Shown piece by piece: positions 16,692 to 25,564 of a DNA stretch of 64,000 nucleotides (position 1 is the first letter of the stretch; each line of letters opens with the position of its first letter). The position numbers were made by a program, and so were the translations under genes. The notes under the pieces are model-generated. The model saw only the letters and a program-made list of their open reading frames with translations, had not been told where the DNA came from and did no database searches. The stretch is from JAGOGN01 sp036652735. Its GTDB lineage: Bacteria > Bacillota > Clostridia > Lachnospirales > Lachnospiraceae. Where the stretch lies: NCBI GenBank assembly GCA_036652735.1, contig JAVVVI010000003.1, forward strand, positions 44,196 to 108,195, in the 5' to 3' direction.

Positions 16692-18344
16692 ATGGCTATG
16701 AGTGAGAGAAAAAAAAGAATTTTTGTATTAGGACATAAAAATCCGGATTCGGATTCCATTTGTTCTGCCATTGCGTACGCAAATTTAAAAAATGCTTTAT
16801 GCGAAGAAGAATATGTGGCAACTCGAGCAGGACAGGTAAATGAGGAAACCCAGTATATTTTATCTCATTTTGGTATTGACGCGCCCCTGTTTATCTCAAA
16901 TGTTCAAACACAGGTAAGAGATATAGAATTTCGGGAAACCGAAGGAGTGCCAAAGGAAATATCATTAAAAAAGGCTTGGACCCTTATGAAAGACAAAGAT
17001 GTCATGACTTTGCCAATTACAGAAGAATCTAAATTAGTAGGGATTATTACAATCGGTGATATTGCCACAGCTTATATGGATGTTTATGATAGTAAAATCC
17101 TTGCAACGGCAAAAACTCAGTATCAGAATATTTTAGAGACCTTAGATGCGAAAATGATTGTGGGAGAGGAAAGTAAAAAATTCACACAGGGAAAAGTATT
17201 AATAGCGGCGGCAAATCCGGATTTAATGGAAAGTTATATTGAACCACATGACCTTGTGATCCTGGGAAATAGATATGAATCCCAGCTTTGTGCCATTGAG
17301 ATGCAGGCAGATTGTATTATTGTAAGTGAGGGAGCGACAGTTTCAATGACCATAAAGAAACTGGCAGAAGAAAAACACTGTACGGTCATCAGTACACCTC
17401 ATGATACCTATACGGTTGCCCGTTTATTAAATCAAAGTATGCCAATAGAATTTTTTATGAGGAAAGACAATATGGCGACCTTCCAATTGGAGGATTGCCT
17501 GGATGCAGTAAAGGAAGTAATGGCAAAGAAAAGACATCGCTATTTTCCTATTTTGGATAGAAATCAGAACTGTATTGGAATGATATCCAGAAGAAATTTG
17601 TTGGATATGTCACCCAAGAAGGTTATTATGGTTGACCATAATGAAAAGAGCCAGGCAGTAGATGGAATTGAAGATGCAGAGATTCTTGAAATTATTGACC
17701 ATCATCGTTTGGGTAATCTTGAAACAATCTCACCGGTTTTCTTCCGTAATCAGCCACTGGGATGTACGGCAACGATTGTATATCAAATGTATAAGGAAAA
17801 TAGAATAGAGATATCGAAAAAGATCGCCAGTCTTTTATGTGCTGCAATTATTTCAGATACGCTGATGTACCGTTCTCCAACCTGTACCAAGTTTGACACA
17901 GACGCAGCAAAAGAACTTGCCAAACTTGCTGAAATTGACGTAGAAGAACTGGCTGCGGCAATGTTTAATGCAGGAAGTAATTTAAAATCCAAATCGCCGG
18001 AAGAAATCTTTTATCAGGATTACAAACGGTTTTCCATGAATGAAATCACCTTTGGAGTAGGACAGATTAATGCCATGACAGAAGGGGAATTAGATGAGAT
18101 TAAGGAGAGAATGACACCTTATATCAAGCAGGTAGTGAAAGAGAAAAAAGTGGATATGGTGTACTTTATGTTAACCAATATCACCAAAGAATCAACGGAG
18201 CTGCTTTATGTTGGAGGTGCGGCAAAGGAAGCAATTGAAGACGCCTTCAATGTAGCCTGCGGAGATCAGTCTGTGCTTCTTCCGGGCGTAATCTCACGAA
18301 AAAAACAGCTGATTCCGGCATTAATGTCTGCAATGCAGCAATAA
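16692..18344 (+). CDS. ppaC: CBS-domain family II (Mn/Co-dependent) inorganic pyrophosphatase
   Basis: The enzyme hydrolyses pyrophosphate to phosphate in the cytoplasm. Its 550 residues match the regulated long form: a DHH catalytic domain starting with GHKNPDSDSICSAIAYA (about 14-30), then CBS1 (about 75-130), a DRTGG domain (about 195-250), CBS2 (about 255-315), then IDHH (about 336-339) and the DHHA2 end. CBS pairs bind adenine nucleotides and the DRTGG insert is seen in clostridial enzymes regulated by AMP, ADP and diadenosine polyphosphates. ATG 16692 and 16698 are both possible after GAAAGG. A terminator follows. Confidence 0.92.
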   Translation: MAMSERKKRIFVLGHKNPDSDSICSAIAYANLKNALCEEEYVATRAGQVNEETQYILSHFGIDAPLFISNVQTQVRDIEFRETEGVPKEISLKKAWTLMKDKDVMTLPITEESKLVGIITIGDIATAYMDVYDSKILATAKTQYQNILETLDAKMIVGEESKKFTQGKVLIAAANPDLMESYIEPHDLVILGNRYESQLCAIEMQADCIIVSEGATVSMTIKKLAEEKHCTVISTPHDTYTVARLLNQSMPIEFFMRKDNMATFQLEDCLDAVKEVMAKKRHRYFPILDRNQNCIGMISRRNLLDMSPKKVIMVDHNEKSQAVDGIEDAEILEIIDHHRLGNLETISPVFFRNQPLGCTATIVYQMYKENRIEISKKIASLLCAAIISDTLMYRSPTCTKFDTDAAKELAKLAEIDVEELAAAMFNAGSNLKSKSPEEIFYQDYKRFSMNEITFGVGQINAMTEGELDEIKERMTPYIKQVVKEKKVDMVYFMLTNITKESTELLYVGGAAKEAIEDAFNVACGDQSVLLPGVISRKKQLIPALMSAMQQ

Positions 18345-18401
18345 GTAGTCCAATGCAGGGGGAATGATTCCGGCTAAAGTGGGAATGATAAAATCAAAGG
18401 A

Positions 18402-18437
18402 AAGGGCAATGGAAGAGAGGGTCTCTTTTTTCGCCCT
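18402..18437 (+). terminator. Nested-hairpin terminator after the pyrophosphatase gene
   Basis: Inner stem AAGAGA/TCTCTT followed by TTTT, enclosed by AAGGGC/GCCCTT. It ends 11 bp before the next ATG. Confidence 0.7.
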
Positions 18438-18448
18438 TATTTGAGTGT

Positions 18449-19771
18449 ATGAGTGGAATGAATACCAGTATGTTTCAACAGCCGGTAGGCAGACTGATTC
18501 TAAAATTGGCAATTCCCACAACCATGGGTATGTTGGTTACCTCTGGCTGTAGTATGGTTGATACGTTCTTTATTGGCAAGCTGGGTGTTACGGCTTCCGG
18601 TGCAGCGGGTATTGTGTTTTCTTTGATCACGTTTATTCAGGCAATGGGATATACAGTGGGAATGGGCGCAGGAACACAGATTTCTCAACTAATCGGAAAA
18701 GGACAGAGGAAGGATGTGGAGTGTCTTTCAAATTCAGCAGTCTGTCTTTCTATTATTGTCGGTATAATTTTTTCGGTGTTTGCATGGGGATTTTTAGAAC
18801 CCTTGCTGAAGGTGCTAGGGGCAACCGAATCGGTCCTTCCGGAGGCAGTTGGATATGGGAGAGCTGTAGTAGTGACAGCACCCTTTTTGTGCGGAACCTT
18901 TGTGCTTAGCACGATTCTTCGTTCCCAGGGCAGGGCAGTTGCCTCAATGTTGGGAATTGTAATGGGAGCAGTGCTTCATATAGCCTTGGATCCCTTGCTT
19001 ATGTTTACCGCCCACATGGGAGTAACCGGTGCAGGAATGGCATTGTTCATCAGTCAGGGAGCAAGTTTTAGTTTGCTTTTTTTTCTTTTATATTGGGGAA
19101 AAATTAGCGGACCGTTCCGGAAGAAACAAAGTCGAATCTATAGAGGAATCATCACGAGAGGGCTGCCCTCCTTTTATCGTCAGGGAACGGCGGTGCTTTC
19201 TGTTATTATTTTAAATCGACTGGCAGGAGCTTATGGAGATCTGGCAATTGCTTCTTTTTCTATTGCAGGAAAAGTATTTATGCTTCTCTTTTCTATTTTG
19301 ATCGGAATTTCCCAAGGGTATCAACCGGTTATAGGGTACCATTTTGGAGCAGGAAACAGAGCGAAGGTAAGACAGGCTTTTTGGTTTGCAGTGGCAGTAG
19401 GGACAGCGGTTGCCTTTATTGCATCCATAATTGGTATTTTTTTCTCAAAGGAACTGATGCAGTTGTTTTTAAAAACGGAATTCAATGGAAGGAACATTGG
19501 AAGTGAGATTATTCAATTGCAATCTTATGTAGTACTTGTACTTCCATTTTGCATGATTGCAAATATTACATTTCAGTCTGTTGGTAGGACAATGTTTGCA
19601 GCAATTACTTCTTGTGCAAGACAGGGTATCTTTTATCTGCCTCTTATTTTCCCATTAAATGCGCTTTTTAAAGTGAAGGGATTGGAACTGGTTCAGCCAC
19701 TGGCGGATGTGTTAACCTTCTTGTTGACCATTATTTTGGTACGTTTATTCTTTAAAGTAACAAAAAAGTAA
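18449..19771 (+). CDS. MATE-family efflux protein (second copy)
   Basis: The 440-residue protein has about twelve membrane segments with the MATE pattern: PTTMGMLVTSGCSMVDTFFIG in helix one and the repeated RQGTAVLSVIILNRLAGAYG in the second half. It should be an Na+- or H+-coupled exporter of unknown substrate, more like the MepA/DinF branch than the pump at 3.9 kb. The start is uncertain: ATGs at 18449, 18458 and 18470 all lack a good ribosome site, and a terminator hairpin ends just upstream. No promoter is obvious, so expression could depend on read-through. Confidence 0.88.
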   Translation: MSGMNTSMFQQPVGRLILKLAIPTTMGMLVTSGCSMVDTFFIGKLGVTASGAAGIVFSLITFIQAMGYTVGMGAGTQISQLIGKGQRKDVECLSNSAVCLSIIVGIIFSVFAWGFLEPLLKVLGATESVLPEAVGYGRAVVVTAPFLCGTFVLSTILRSQGRAVASMLGIVMGAVLHIALDPLLMFTAHMGVTGAGMALFISQGASFSLLFFLLYWGKISGPFRKKQSRIYRGIITRGLPSFYRQGTAVLSVIILNRLAGAYGDLAIASFSIAGKVFMLLFSILIGISQGYQPVIGYHFGAGNRAKVRQAFWFAVAVGTAVAFIASIIGIFFSKELMQLFLKTEFNGRNIGSEIIQLQSYVVLVLPFCMIANITFQSVGRTMFAAITSCARQGIFYLPLIFPLNALFKVKGLELVQPLADVLTFLLTIILVRLFFKVTKK

Positions 19772-19791
19772 AAGATATGTAATAGAAAACA

Positions 19792-19820
19792 TTGACATAA
19801 GAGCAAAACAATTATAAAAT
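19792..19820 (+). promoter_or_regulatory. Promoter for the chemoreceptor gene
   Basis: TTGACA (19792-19797), 17-base spacer, TAAAAT (19815-19820); about 70 bp upstream of the start. It is a sigma-A-type site; I found no convincing flagellar sigma-28 promoter. Confidence 0.6.
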
Positions 19821-19889
19821 TAAATACAAAACCATGCAAAAAACGAAATGGATAGATAAAATGCGGAAAGCGCCAGAGGAGGAAGCGGA

Positions 19890-21980
19890 ATGCAGGAAAA
19901 AAAGGGAACCATGGAAAATCAAGAGGAAATTCATTTGGAAGAATCAGCCAATGAAATAGAGGCTGTGGAAGATGGGGAATTATTGGATGAGATTGAATTG
20001 GAAAACCAGTGGGAACCACTGGATGAAATAGAGCCAATGACTGAGGCAGAACCGGGGTGTGAAATAGATCAAATGGACCAGGAAGAAGCGCAGGAACCGG
20101 TAAAAGTACAGAAGAGAAAAAAAGTTAAAAAACAACAGAAAGAGAAGGTTGTGAGGGGCGCAGGTGAAAGTTCCAAAGGAAAGCTGTCTCAGATGTCAGC
20201 AAAATTATTAAAATCTGTGGGCGGCTTGAAACCAAAGCAGGAATCGGAATCCGATCTTGATGAGGAAGAACTTCAAGAACCAAGTGGAAAAGGAAAATTG
20301 AAGTTAGGGATTGGAGTGAAATTTTTATTTCCTGTGGGACTGATTTTGATTTTATTTACGATTTCTACGTTCTTAAGTCAGAATGCACTTAGTAATTCAA
20401 AAAAAGGAATTGCAGAAATGCAGGATCTTTACATAAAATCCATTGTACTGGCAGACGACATCAAGATGGATGTATTAAAAGTACAGCAGGAGTTAACCAG
20501 TGTGTGTGCAACCAAGAATCAGGAAGGTTATATTGCAGCTGAGGAAAGTGCAAAGAAGTTTCAAAAGGATATTGAAACCATTCAAAAATTAAATCCTGAA
20601 TATGCAGACCAATGGAAGAATGTCAGACGGTTGTTTAATAGCTTTAATGCAACCGGAAAATCGATGACAGACGTGTTTGTCAGACTGGGAGATAAGCAGG
20701 GAAGTTCTTATTTAACAAGCTTTGATGCGGCATCAAAGGGATTGAATAAAGCGGTAGATGAGGCAGTTGCATTAACCTATACAGATTTACAGGATGCAAC
20801 CGGCAAGGTAAATAAAGTAATTCAGGGCTGCTCTAGTACAAATCTGATTTTTGCAGTCATCATAATTATTGTGGCAGTATATCTTGTAGTGATTACACAA
20901 AAAATGATTGTATATCCATTAAAGAAGATTACAAAGTCAATTACGGCGTTGGCAGATCGTAAACTTGGAATTAAAAAAGTTAAAATTCGTTCCAAAGATG
21001 AGATGGGCCAGTTAGCGGATTCCTGTAATTTATTGCGGGATTCTATGCGTGATATTATGTTGATGTTAAATGAGACAACTGAGAAAATGGATGTTTCCTC
21101 TACAGAAATGAACCAGCGTTCCGATGAGATGGCGAATAATATATCGGAGGTTACAGGAGCTGTGAATAATGTTGCTACAACAGCCGGGGAACAGGCAATG
21201 GATATTGAAAAAACAGCAACGGAAATTGAACATCTTGAGCATATTATTATAGAAAGCGGTAAAGTGTCGGAGAGCCTGGAACTGGCAAGCGGAGATATCT
21301 ATAAAGCGAGTCAGGAAGGGGAACTGGTAGTCAATGATTTATTTAGGATTACAAAGGAGAGCGAAGGAGCATTCAATTTGATTTTCAATAGTATTGAGAA
21401 AATCAACCATAGTACAGAAAAAATTGGGCAGGCTTCGGATATGATTAAAGGAATTGCTTCTCAAACGAATCTTTTGTCACTAAATGCATCCATTGAAGCT
21501 GCAAGAGCAGGAGAAGCAGGAAGAGGATTTTCAGTAGTTGCACAGGAAATCAGAAAGCTTGCAGAGCAGTCAGCAGGCTGCGTAAAAGATATTAATGAAA
21601 TGCTAAAAGAGCTAAGGCTGAATGTGGGAAATGCAGGACAGCAAAGTGAGACTGTGCGCAGTGCAGTTGCTTCACAAGTTCAGGGCGTAGAAAATACAAA
21701 AGAGAAATATGAAGACATTTCAAAGAATGTAACCCTTATTAAAACGGAAATTGTAAGTTTAGGTGATATCAGTAGGAAGATGTCAGATAGTTGTACAACC
21801 GTATCCGAAGTAGTGGTAAACCTGTCCGCATCAGCAGAAGAAAATGCAGCATCAACAGAAGAGACAAACGCAGCGGTAGAAGAGGTGCTTGCAATGATTC
21901 ATGAAATAGCAGAAGGCAGCGGCGTAATTAAAAATCTATCCGACGAACTGGAAGAACGGGTAAAACTATACGAATTATAG
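19890..21980 (+). CDS. Methyl-accepting chemotaxis protein with long cytoplasmic N-terminal extension
   Basis: This 696-residue chemoreceptor has two membrane segments (about 141-163 and 317-340) around a four-helix-bundle sensor domain, a HAMP domain (about 340-395) and a methyl-accepting signalling domain whose tip reads GIASQTNLLSLNASIEAARA. It should signal to CheA/CheW. Unusual is the 140-residue segment before the first membrane helix: residues 1-70 are very acidic, 71-110 very basic (RKKVKKQQKEK), then acidic again. The start is well supported by AGGAGG (19877-19882) 7 bp upstream. No other chemotaxis gene is nearby. The nuclease pair follows 14 bp later, perhaps cotranscribed. Confidence 0.9.
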   Translation: MQEKKGTMENQEEIHLEESANEIEAVEDGELLDEIELENQWEPLDEIEPMTEAEPGCEIDQMDQEEAQEPVKVQKRKKVKKQQKEKVVRGAGESSKGKLSQMSAKLLKSVGGLKPKQESESDLDEEELQEPSGKGKLKLGIGVKFLFPVGLILILFTISTFLSQNALSNSKKGIAEMQDLYIKSIVLADDIKMDVLKVQQELTSVCATKNQEGYIAAEESAKKFQKDIETIQKLNPEYADQWKNVRRLFNSFNATGKSMTDVFVRLGDKQGSSYLTSFDAASKGLNKAVDEAVALTYTDLQDATGKVNKVIQGCSSTNLIFAVIIIIVAVYLVVITQKMIVYPLKKITKSITALADRKLGIKKVKIRSKDEMGQLADSCNLLRDSMRDIMLMLNETTEKMDVSSTEMNQRSDEMANNISEVTGAVNNVATTAGEQAMDIEKTATEIEHLEHIIIESGKVSESLELASGDIYKASQEGELVVNDLFRITKESEGAFNLIFNSIEKINHSTEKIGQASDMIKGIASQTNLLSLNASIEAARAGEAGRGFSVVAQEIRKLAEQSAGCVKDINEMLKELRLNVGNAGQQSETVRSAVASQVQGVENTKEKYEDISKNVTLIKTEIVSLGDISRKMSDSCTTVSEVVVNLSASAEENAASTEETNAAVEEVLAMIHEIAEGSGVIKNLSDELEERVKLYEL

Positions 21981-21994
21981 AAAATGGAGATAAA

Positions 21995-23074
21995 ATGAGA
22001 CTCATACATTGTGGAGATTTGCATCTGGGTTCTCCCATGGGGAAAAATCTAACTTTGCAGCAGGCAAATGAACGAAGAAATGAGATGCTGCTAACCCTGG
22101 AGCGTATGATTTCCTTTGCAAAAGCGGAACAGGTAAGGGCAATCCTTATTGCAGGTGATTTGTTTGATTCCAAACAGGCAGGTGAAAGGCTTTCTCGGCA
22201 TGTGCTCCAATTGATGGAAAATGCTCCGGAAATAGATTTTTATTATTTACGGGGCAATCATGATACCGATTGTATGACACAGGATCCGGCTTCATTACCG
22301 GATAATCTGAAGCTTTTTTCTAATAAATGGAAATCATACCGGTATGATACTCTGACTATTTCAGGAGTGGAATTTGATGGAACAAATGGTAGAAGTATCT
22401 ATGATACCATGAACCTGGATGAGAAGAGGATTAATATTGTCCTGCTTCATGGGCAGGAATCTTCTTCTATAGGAAAAGAGGATGCAGAACTTATTGACCT
22501 GAAAGAACTCAAGGATAGAGGAATTGATTATCTGGCATTGGGACATGTACACAGCTATCAGGCGTACCCATTGGATAGTAGAGGCGTGTATTGTTACAGT
22601 GGCTGTCTGGAAGGCAGAGGCTTTGATGAATGTGGAAAGAAAGGGTTTGTAGTATTGGAAACCATGGGAAGAACCATTACACATCAATGGATTCCATTTT
22701 CAACCAGAGAATGTTGGGATCTGGAGGTGGACATAACGGATACGATGGATACGTACGAGGCAGATAGCCGCATACAAACTGAATTGATGGGACAAAGTGA
22801 CAGGTCAATGATAAAGGTTCGATTAACGGGAGAAGTATCGGGGGAATCCGTGAGGAACTTAGGATACCTTGAAAAAAAATATAAGGATCAATTTTTTGCA
22901 TTTAAGATTCAAGATGACACAAGATTAAAGATTAATTTAGAAAGTTACAAAAGGGATGCATCATTAAAAGGAGAATTTATCCGACTGGTTATGGAGCAGG
23001 AGCTGAACGAGGGGGAACAAAAGAGGATAATTGAGACCGGTTTAAAAGCACTCCGTGGAGAGGAAATTGTATAG
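21995..23074 (+). CDS. SbcD/YhaO-like DNA repair exonuclease (metallophosphoesterase)
   Basis: The 359-residue protein has the calcineurin-like phosphoesterase motifs GDLHLG (7-12), GDLFD (about 54-58), GNHD (about 88-91) and GHVHSYQ. It resembles the Mre11/SbcD nucleases, especially Bacillus YhaO. The next gene overlaps its stop by one base (TAGTG) and encodes an SMC-like ATPase, so the two form a nuclease-ATPase complex like SbcCD or YhaO-YhaN. The C-terminal third is a capping region without recognisable motifs. Ribosome site TGGAGA. Confidence 0.87.
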   Translation: MRLIHCGDLHLGSPMGKNLTLQQANERRNEMLLTLERMISFAKAEQVRAILIAGDLFDSKQAGERLSRHVLQLMENAPEIDFYYLRGNHDTDCMTQDPASLPDNLKLFSNKWKSYRYDTLTISGVEFDGTNGRSIYDTMNLDEKRINIVLLHGQESSSIGKEDAELIDLKELKDRGIDYLALGHVHSYQAYPLDSRGVYCYSGCLEGRGFDECGKKGFVVLETMGRTITHQWIPFSTRECWDLEVDITDTMDTYEADSRIQTELMGQSDRSMIKVRLTGEVSGESVRNLGYLEKKYKDQFFAFKIQDDTRLKINLESYKRDASLKGEFIRLVMEQELNEGEQKRIIETGLKALRGEEIV

Positions 23075-24933
23075 TGGAGTTAATCGAATGTTATATTGAG
23101 AATTTTGGAACTTTACACCATTGCAGGAAAGAGTTTCACCCCGGACTAAATTGTATCAATGAAGAAAATGGATGGGGAAAAACTACCTTTGCAGTCTTTA
23201 TAAGGGCAATGTTTTATGGCATGGACAAAGGCAGAAGCAAAGACCTTAACCAGCAGGAAAGAAAAAAATACGCGCCCTGGCAGGCAGGAAGATTTGGCGG
23301 AAGTGTAACGTTTCAGACGAAAAACAGGAAGTTTCGGCTGGAGCGTTTTTTTGGTGGAAAAGAAAAAGAAGATTGTTTTTTACTAATCGATTTGGCAACC
23401 GGACTGGAGAGCAGGGAGTATTCAGAACAAATTGGAGAGGAATTATTTGGTTTGGATCGAGAAGCCTATTCCAGAAGTACCTATATTCCACAGAACAGCT
23501 TAGAAGTGGTCTGTAATGACAGTATGCAGGGAAAATTAGGCGGCCAGGGGTTGGGAAACCAAGAGAATGATATGAATGCTTATGGCAATGCAATAGAAAA
23601 ACTGGAGCAGGGAAGAAGACGGTATAAAAAGCTGGGTGGAAAGGGCAAAATTCAACAGGATCAATTAAGGGCAGCAGGTCTGGTGAAGCAATTACGAGAG
23701 GCACAAGAGAAAGAAGTACAGTGTGAAGACTACAAAAGTCAGTTAAAAGAAAAGGGAAAAGAGGGAGAGCGACTCAGAGAACAATGCAGAGATTTGAATC
23801 GTAAAATACAATTCAACAGCCGTTTGGAAGGAGAAACTACATGGAACCGGAAATGGGAGTATCTGGAGGAACAATTAAATGAAGTGGAAAATGAGTTAAG
23901 GCCGTATGATGAATTTTTTTCAAGAGGAATACCACAAGAGGAAGCGCTTTTGTCCATAAGACGGATTCAGGAAAAAAATGAATCGGTCAAATTCCAATGC
24001 CTGCAGCAATTGTTGTTTTTACTGCTGGGGAGTTTGCTATATTTGATGATTCCCAAAAGTGCCTGGTTTGGGATCCTAACGGTAATTGTTTGTGAGGCGT
24101 TCTATTTTGGGGCAAGGGCAAGAAGTTCCAGGAAGATCATGGTATTTTTAAGTGGATTTTATTCAGATGGAATAAAAAAAGGGGTCGAACAGGGGCAGAA
24201 ACTAAGAGAAGTAGAAAAAAAGGTAGAGGAATATCGACAATTAAGCCGGGAGGCAGACCAATATAAGGAAGAGCTTCACAAACAAAAAGCAGAATTGAAG
24301 CAAATAGAGGCCAGAAGAGAGGAAGCGGCACGGATACAGTTGGCACTTCAAAAAGAAGAACTGATTTTGGAAGAAGAAGTTCAGAATAATCTCAGAGAAC
24401 AGGAGCAGATGAATCATCAATGTGAATTGCTTAAAAGAGAATGTCTTGGAATTGTGGAATGGGAGGAAACACTTTCCACGCTTGAAGATGAGATTGCTGA
24501 AAGTAAAGAACAACTAAGGATTATCGAGAAAACAAAGGAGTTATTAGAGCAGGCAAAGAATAATTACAATGGACGCTATTTAAGCCGAATTCAGAAGAGT
24601 TTTGAACAATATCTGGATGACCTGGGAGCATGGAAACTTGGAAAATTCAAAATTGATGCGGGATTAAATGTATCCTTTGAAGAAGGAGGGACTTATCGGG
24701 AACTGAATTATTATAGTAGTGGGTATCGGGATTTAATTGGGTTAAGTACCAGATTTGCCCTGGTAGATGCCCTGTTTGAGGAAGAAAACCCCTTTCTTAT
24801 TTTAGATGATCCCTTTGTGAATTTTGATAAAAATAGAATCAAGAATGCCAGGGAATTAATGCTGCGCATGGGAGAACGCTATCAGATTATATACTTCACC
24901 TGCCATGAAAGCAGAGAGAACATACCACAATGA
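23074..24933 (+). CDS. SbcC/YhaN-like SMC-family ATPase with hydrophobic hairpin
   Basis: The 619-residue protein has a split ABC ATPase: Walker A NEENGWGKTT (29-38) at the N-terminus and Walker B FLILDDPFVNFD near residue 580. Between them is coiled coil (about 190-270 and 370-500) interrupted by two hydrophobic stretches (about 310-325 and 330-345, LLFLLLGSLLYLM then WFGILTVIVCEAFYFG), as in YhaN, suggesting membrane attachment of the coiled-coil tip. At 619 residues it is much shorter than YhaN or SbcC. The start is GTG, overlapping the upstream stop, with GAGAGG 10 bp before it. It is the partner of the upstream nuclease. Confidence 0.85.
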   Translation: MELIECYIENFGTLHHCRKEFHPGLNCINEENGWGKTTFAVFIRAMFYGMDKGRSKDLNQQERKKYAPWQAGRFGGSVTFQTKNRKFRLERFFGGKEKEDCFLLIDLATGLESREYSEQIGEELFGLDREAYSRSTYIPQNSLEVVCNDSMQGKLGGQGLGNQENDMNAYGNAIEKLEQGRRRYKKLGGKGKIQQDQLRAAGLVKQLREAQEKEVQCEDYKSQLKEKGKEGERLREQCRDLNRKIQFNSRLEGETTWNRKWEYLEEQLNEVENELRPYDEFFSRGIPQEEALLSIRRIQEKNESVKFQCLQQLLFLLLGSLLYLMIPKSAWFGILTVIVCEAFYFGARARSSRKIMVFLSGFYSDGIKKGVEQGQKLREVEKKVEEYRQLSREADQYKEELHKQKAELKQIEARREEAARIQLALQKEELILEEEVQNNLREQEQMNHQCELLKRECLGIVEWEETLSTLEDEIAESKEQLRIIEKTKELLEQAKNNYNGRYLSRIQKSFEQYLDDLGAWKLGKFKIDAGLNVSFEEGGTYRELNYYSSGYRDLIGLSTRFALVDALFEEENPFLILDDPFVNFDKNRIKNARELMLRMGERYQIIYFTCHESRENIPQ

Positions 24934-24965
24934 CGAGAGATTGTCAGGAGGTATGTTTTTTGTTT
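24919..24965 (+). terminator. Terminator overlapping the end of the ATPase gene
   Basis: AACATACC and GGTATGTT enclose a second stem (ACAAT/ATTGT), followed by TTTTGTTT. The stop codon lies inside the structure. Confidence 0.75.
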
Positions 24966-24978
24966 ATAAAAATTTTAC

Positions 24979-25007
24979 TTGTATTTTTAAAATTTTCGGT
25001 GTACAAT
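24979..25007 (+). promoter_or_regulatory. Promoter of the marR-ABC operon
   Basis: TTGTAT (24979-24984), 17-base spacer, TACAAT (25002-25007). Confidence 0.65.
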
Positions 25008-25013
25008 TTACAA

Positions 25014-25028
25014 TGTTAATAATTAACA
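25014..25028 (+). promoter_or_regulatory. Probable MarR operator
   Basis: TGTTAAT-A-ATTAACA is a perfect 7-1-7 palindrome. It starts 7 bp after the -10, covering the transcription start, where a bound repressor would block initiation. This placement and size suit autoregulation by the MarR protein encoded 46 bp downstream. Confidence 0.65.
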
Positions 25029-25073
25029 CTGTTAAGCAATTGCTTATGCCTGTATGCGAAAGAGAGGAAGAGG

Positions 25074-25532
25074 ATGGATAGTCATGAATATGGTCTGGAA
25101 CTAATGAAGGCAATGCATCGACTAAGAAATAGTCATGCCCGTTTTTCATTGGGGGAATTAAAGAAGGGTGAATTTGGAATCTTATCCATGATAGAGCATT
25201 TTGAACAACAGACAGGAACCGAAAATGTATGCGCATCAGACCTGGCAAATCAGTTGGATCTAATGCCTCCGGCTGTGAGCCGTACATTAAAGGGGCTGGA
25301 GGAAAAAGGATATGTGGAGAGGCTTACAGATAAAAAGGATCGTAGAAATACCATTATTGTTATCACTCAGGAAGGGCTGAAGGCCAGAGATGAAGCACGA
25401 AATGTGTTACATGAAATGATGGATCATATTATGCAAACCATGGGAGAAGAGGATATTGAGATCTTAATTCAAAAATTAAATCGATTTTCTGGTTTAATTG
25501 AAGAAGAGATTACCAAAAAAAGGGGAGAATAA
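25074..25532 (+). CDS. MarR-family transcription regulator
   Basis: The 152-residue protein has the winged helix of MarR regulators: ASDLANQLDLMPPAVSRTLK (about 45-64) is the helix-turn-helix and VERLTDKKDRRNTIIVITQEG the wing (about 72-92). N- and C-terminal helices should dimerise. It is the first gene of an operon with two ABC exporter half-transporters, the common arrangement in which MarR represses its own pump until a ligand binds. AGGAAGAGG precedes the ATG. Confidence 0.9.
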   Translation: MDSHEYGLELMKAMHRLRNSHARFSLGELKKGEFGILSMIEHFEQQTGTENVCASDLANQLDLMPPAVSRTLKGLEEKGYVERLTDKKDRRNTIIVITQEGLKARDEARNVLHEMMDHIMQTMGEEDIEILIQKLNRFSGLIEEEITKKRGE

Positions 25533-25564
25533 AAGCAACAGAAATTAGTTACAGGAGGATCAGA

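Noticed and set aside
19740..19889. Sigma-28 flagellar promoter for the chemoreceptor
   Set aside because: TAAA and GATA-like elements occur but without the GCCGATAA core and correct spacing; a sigma-A promoter fits better.
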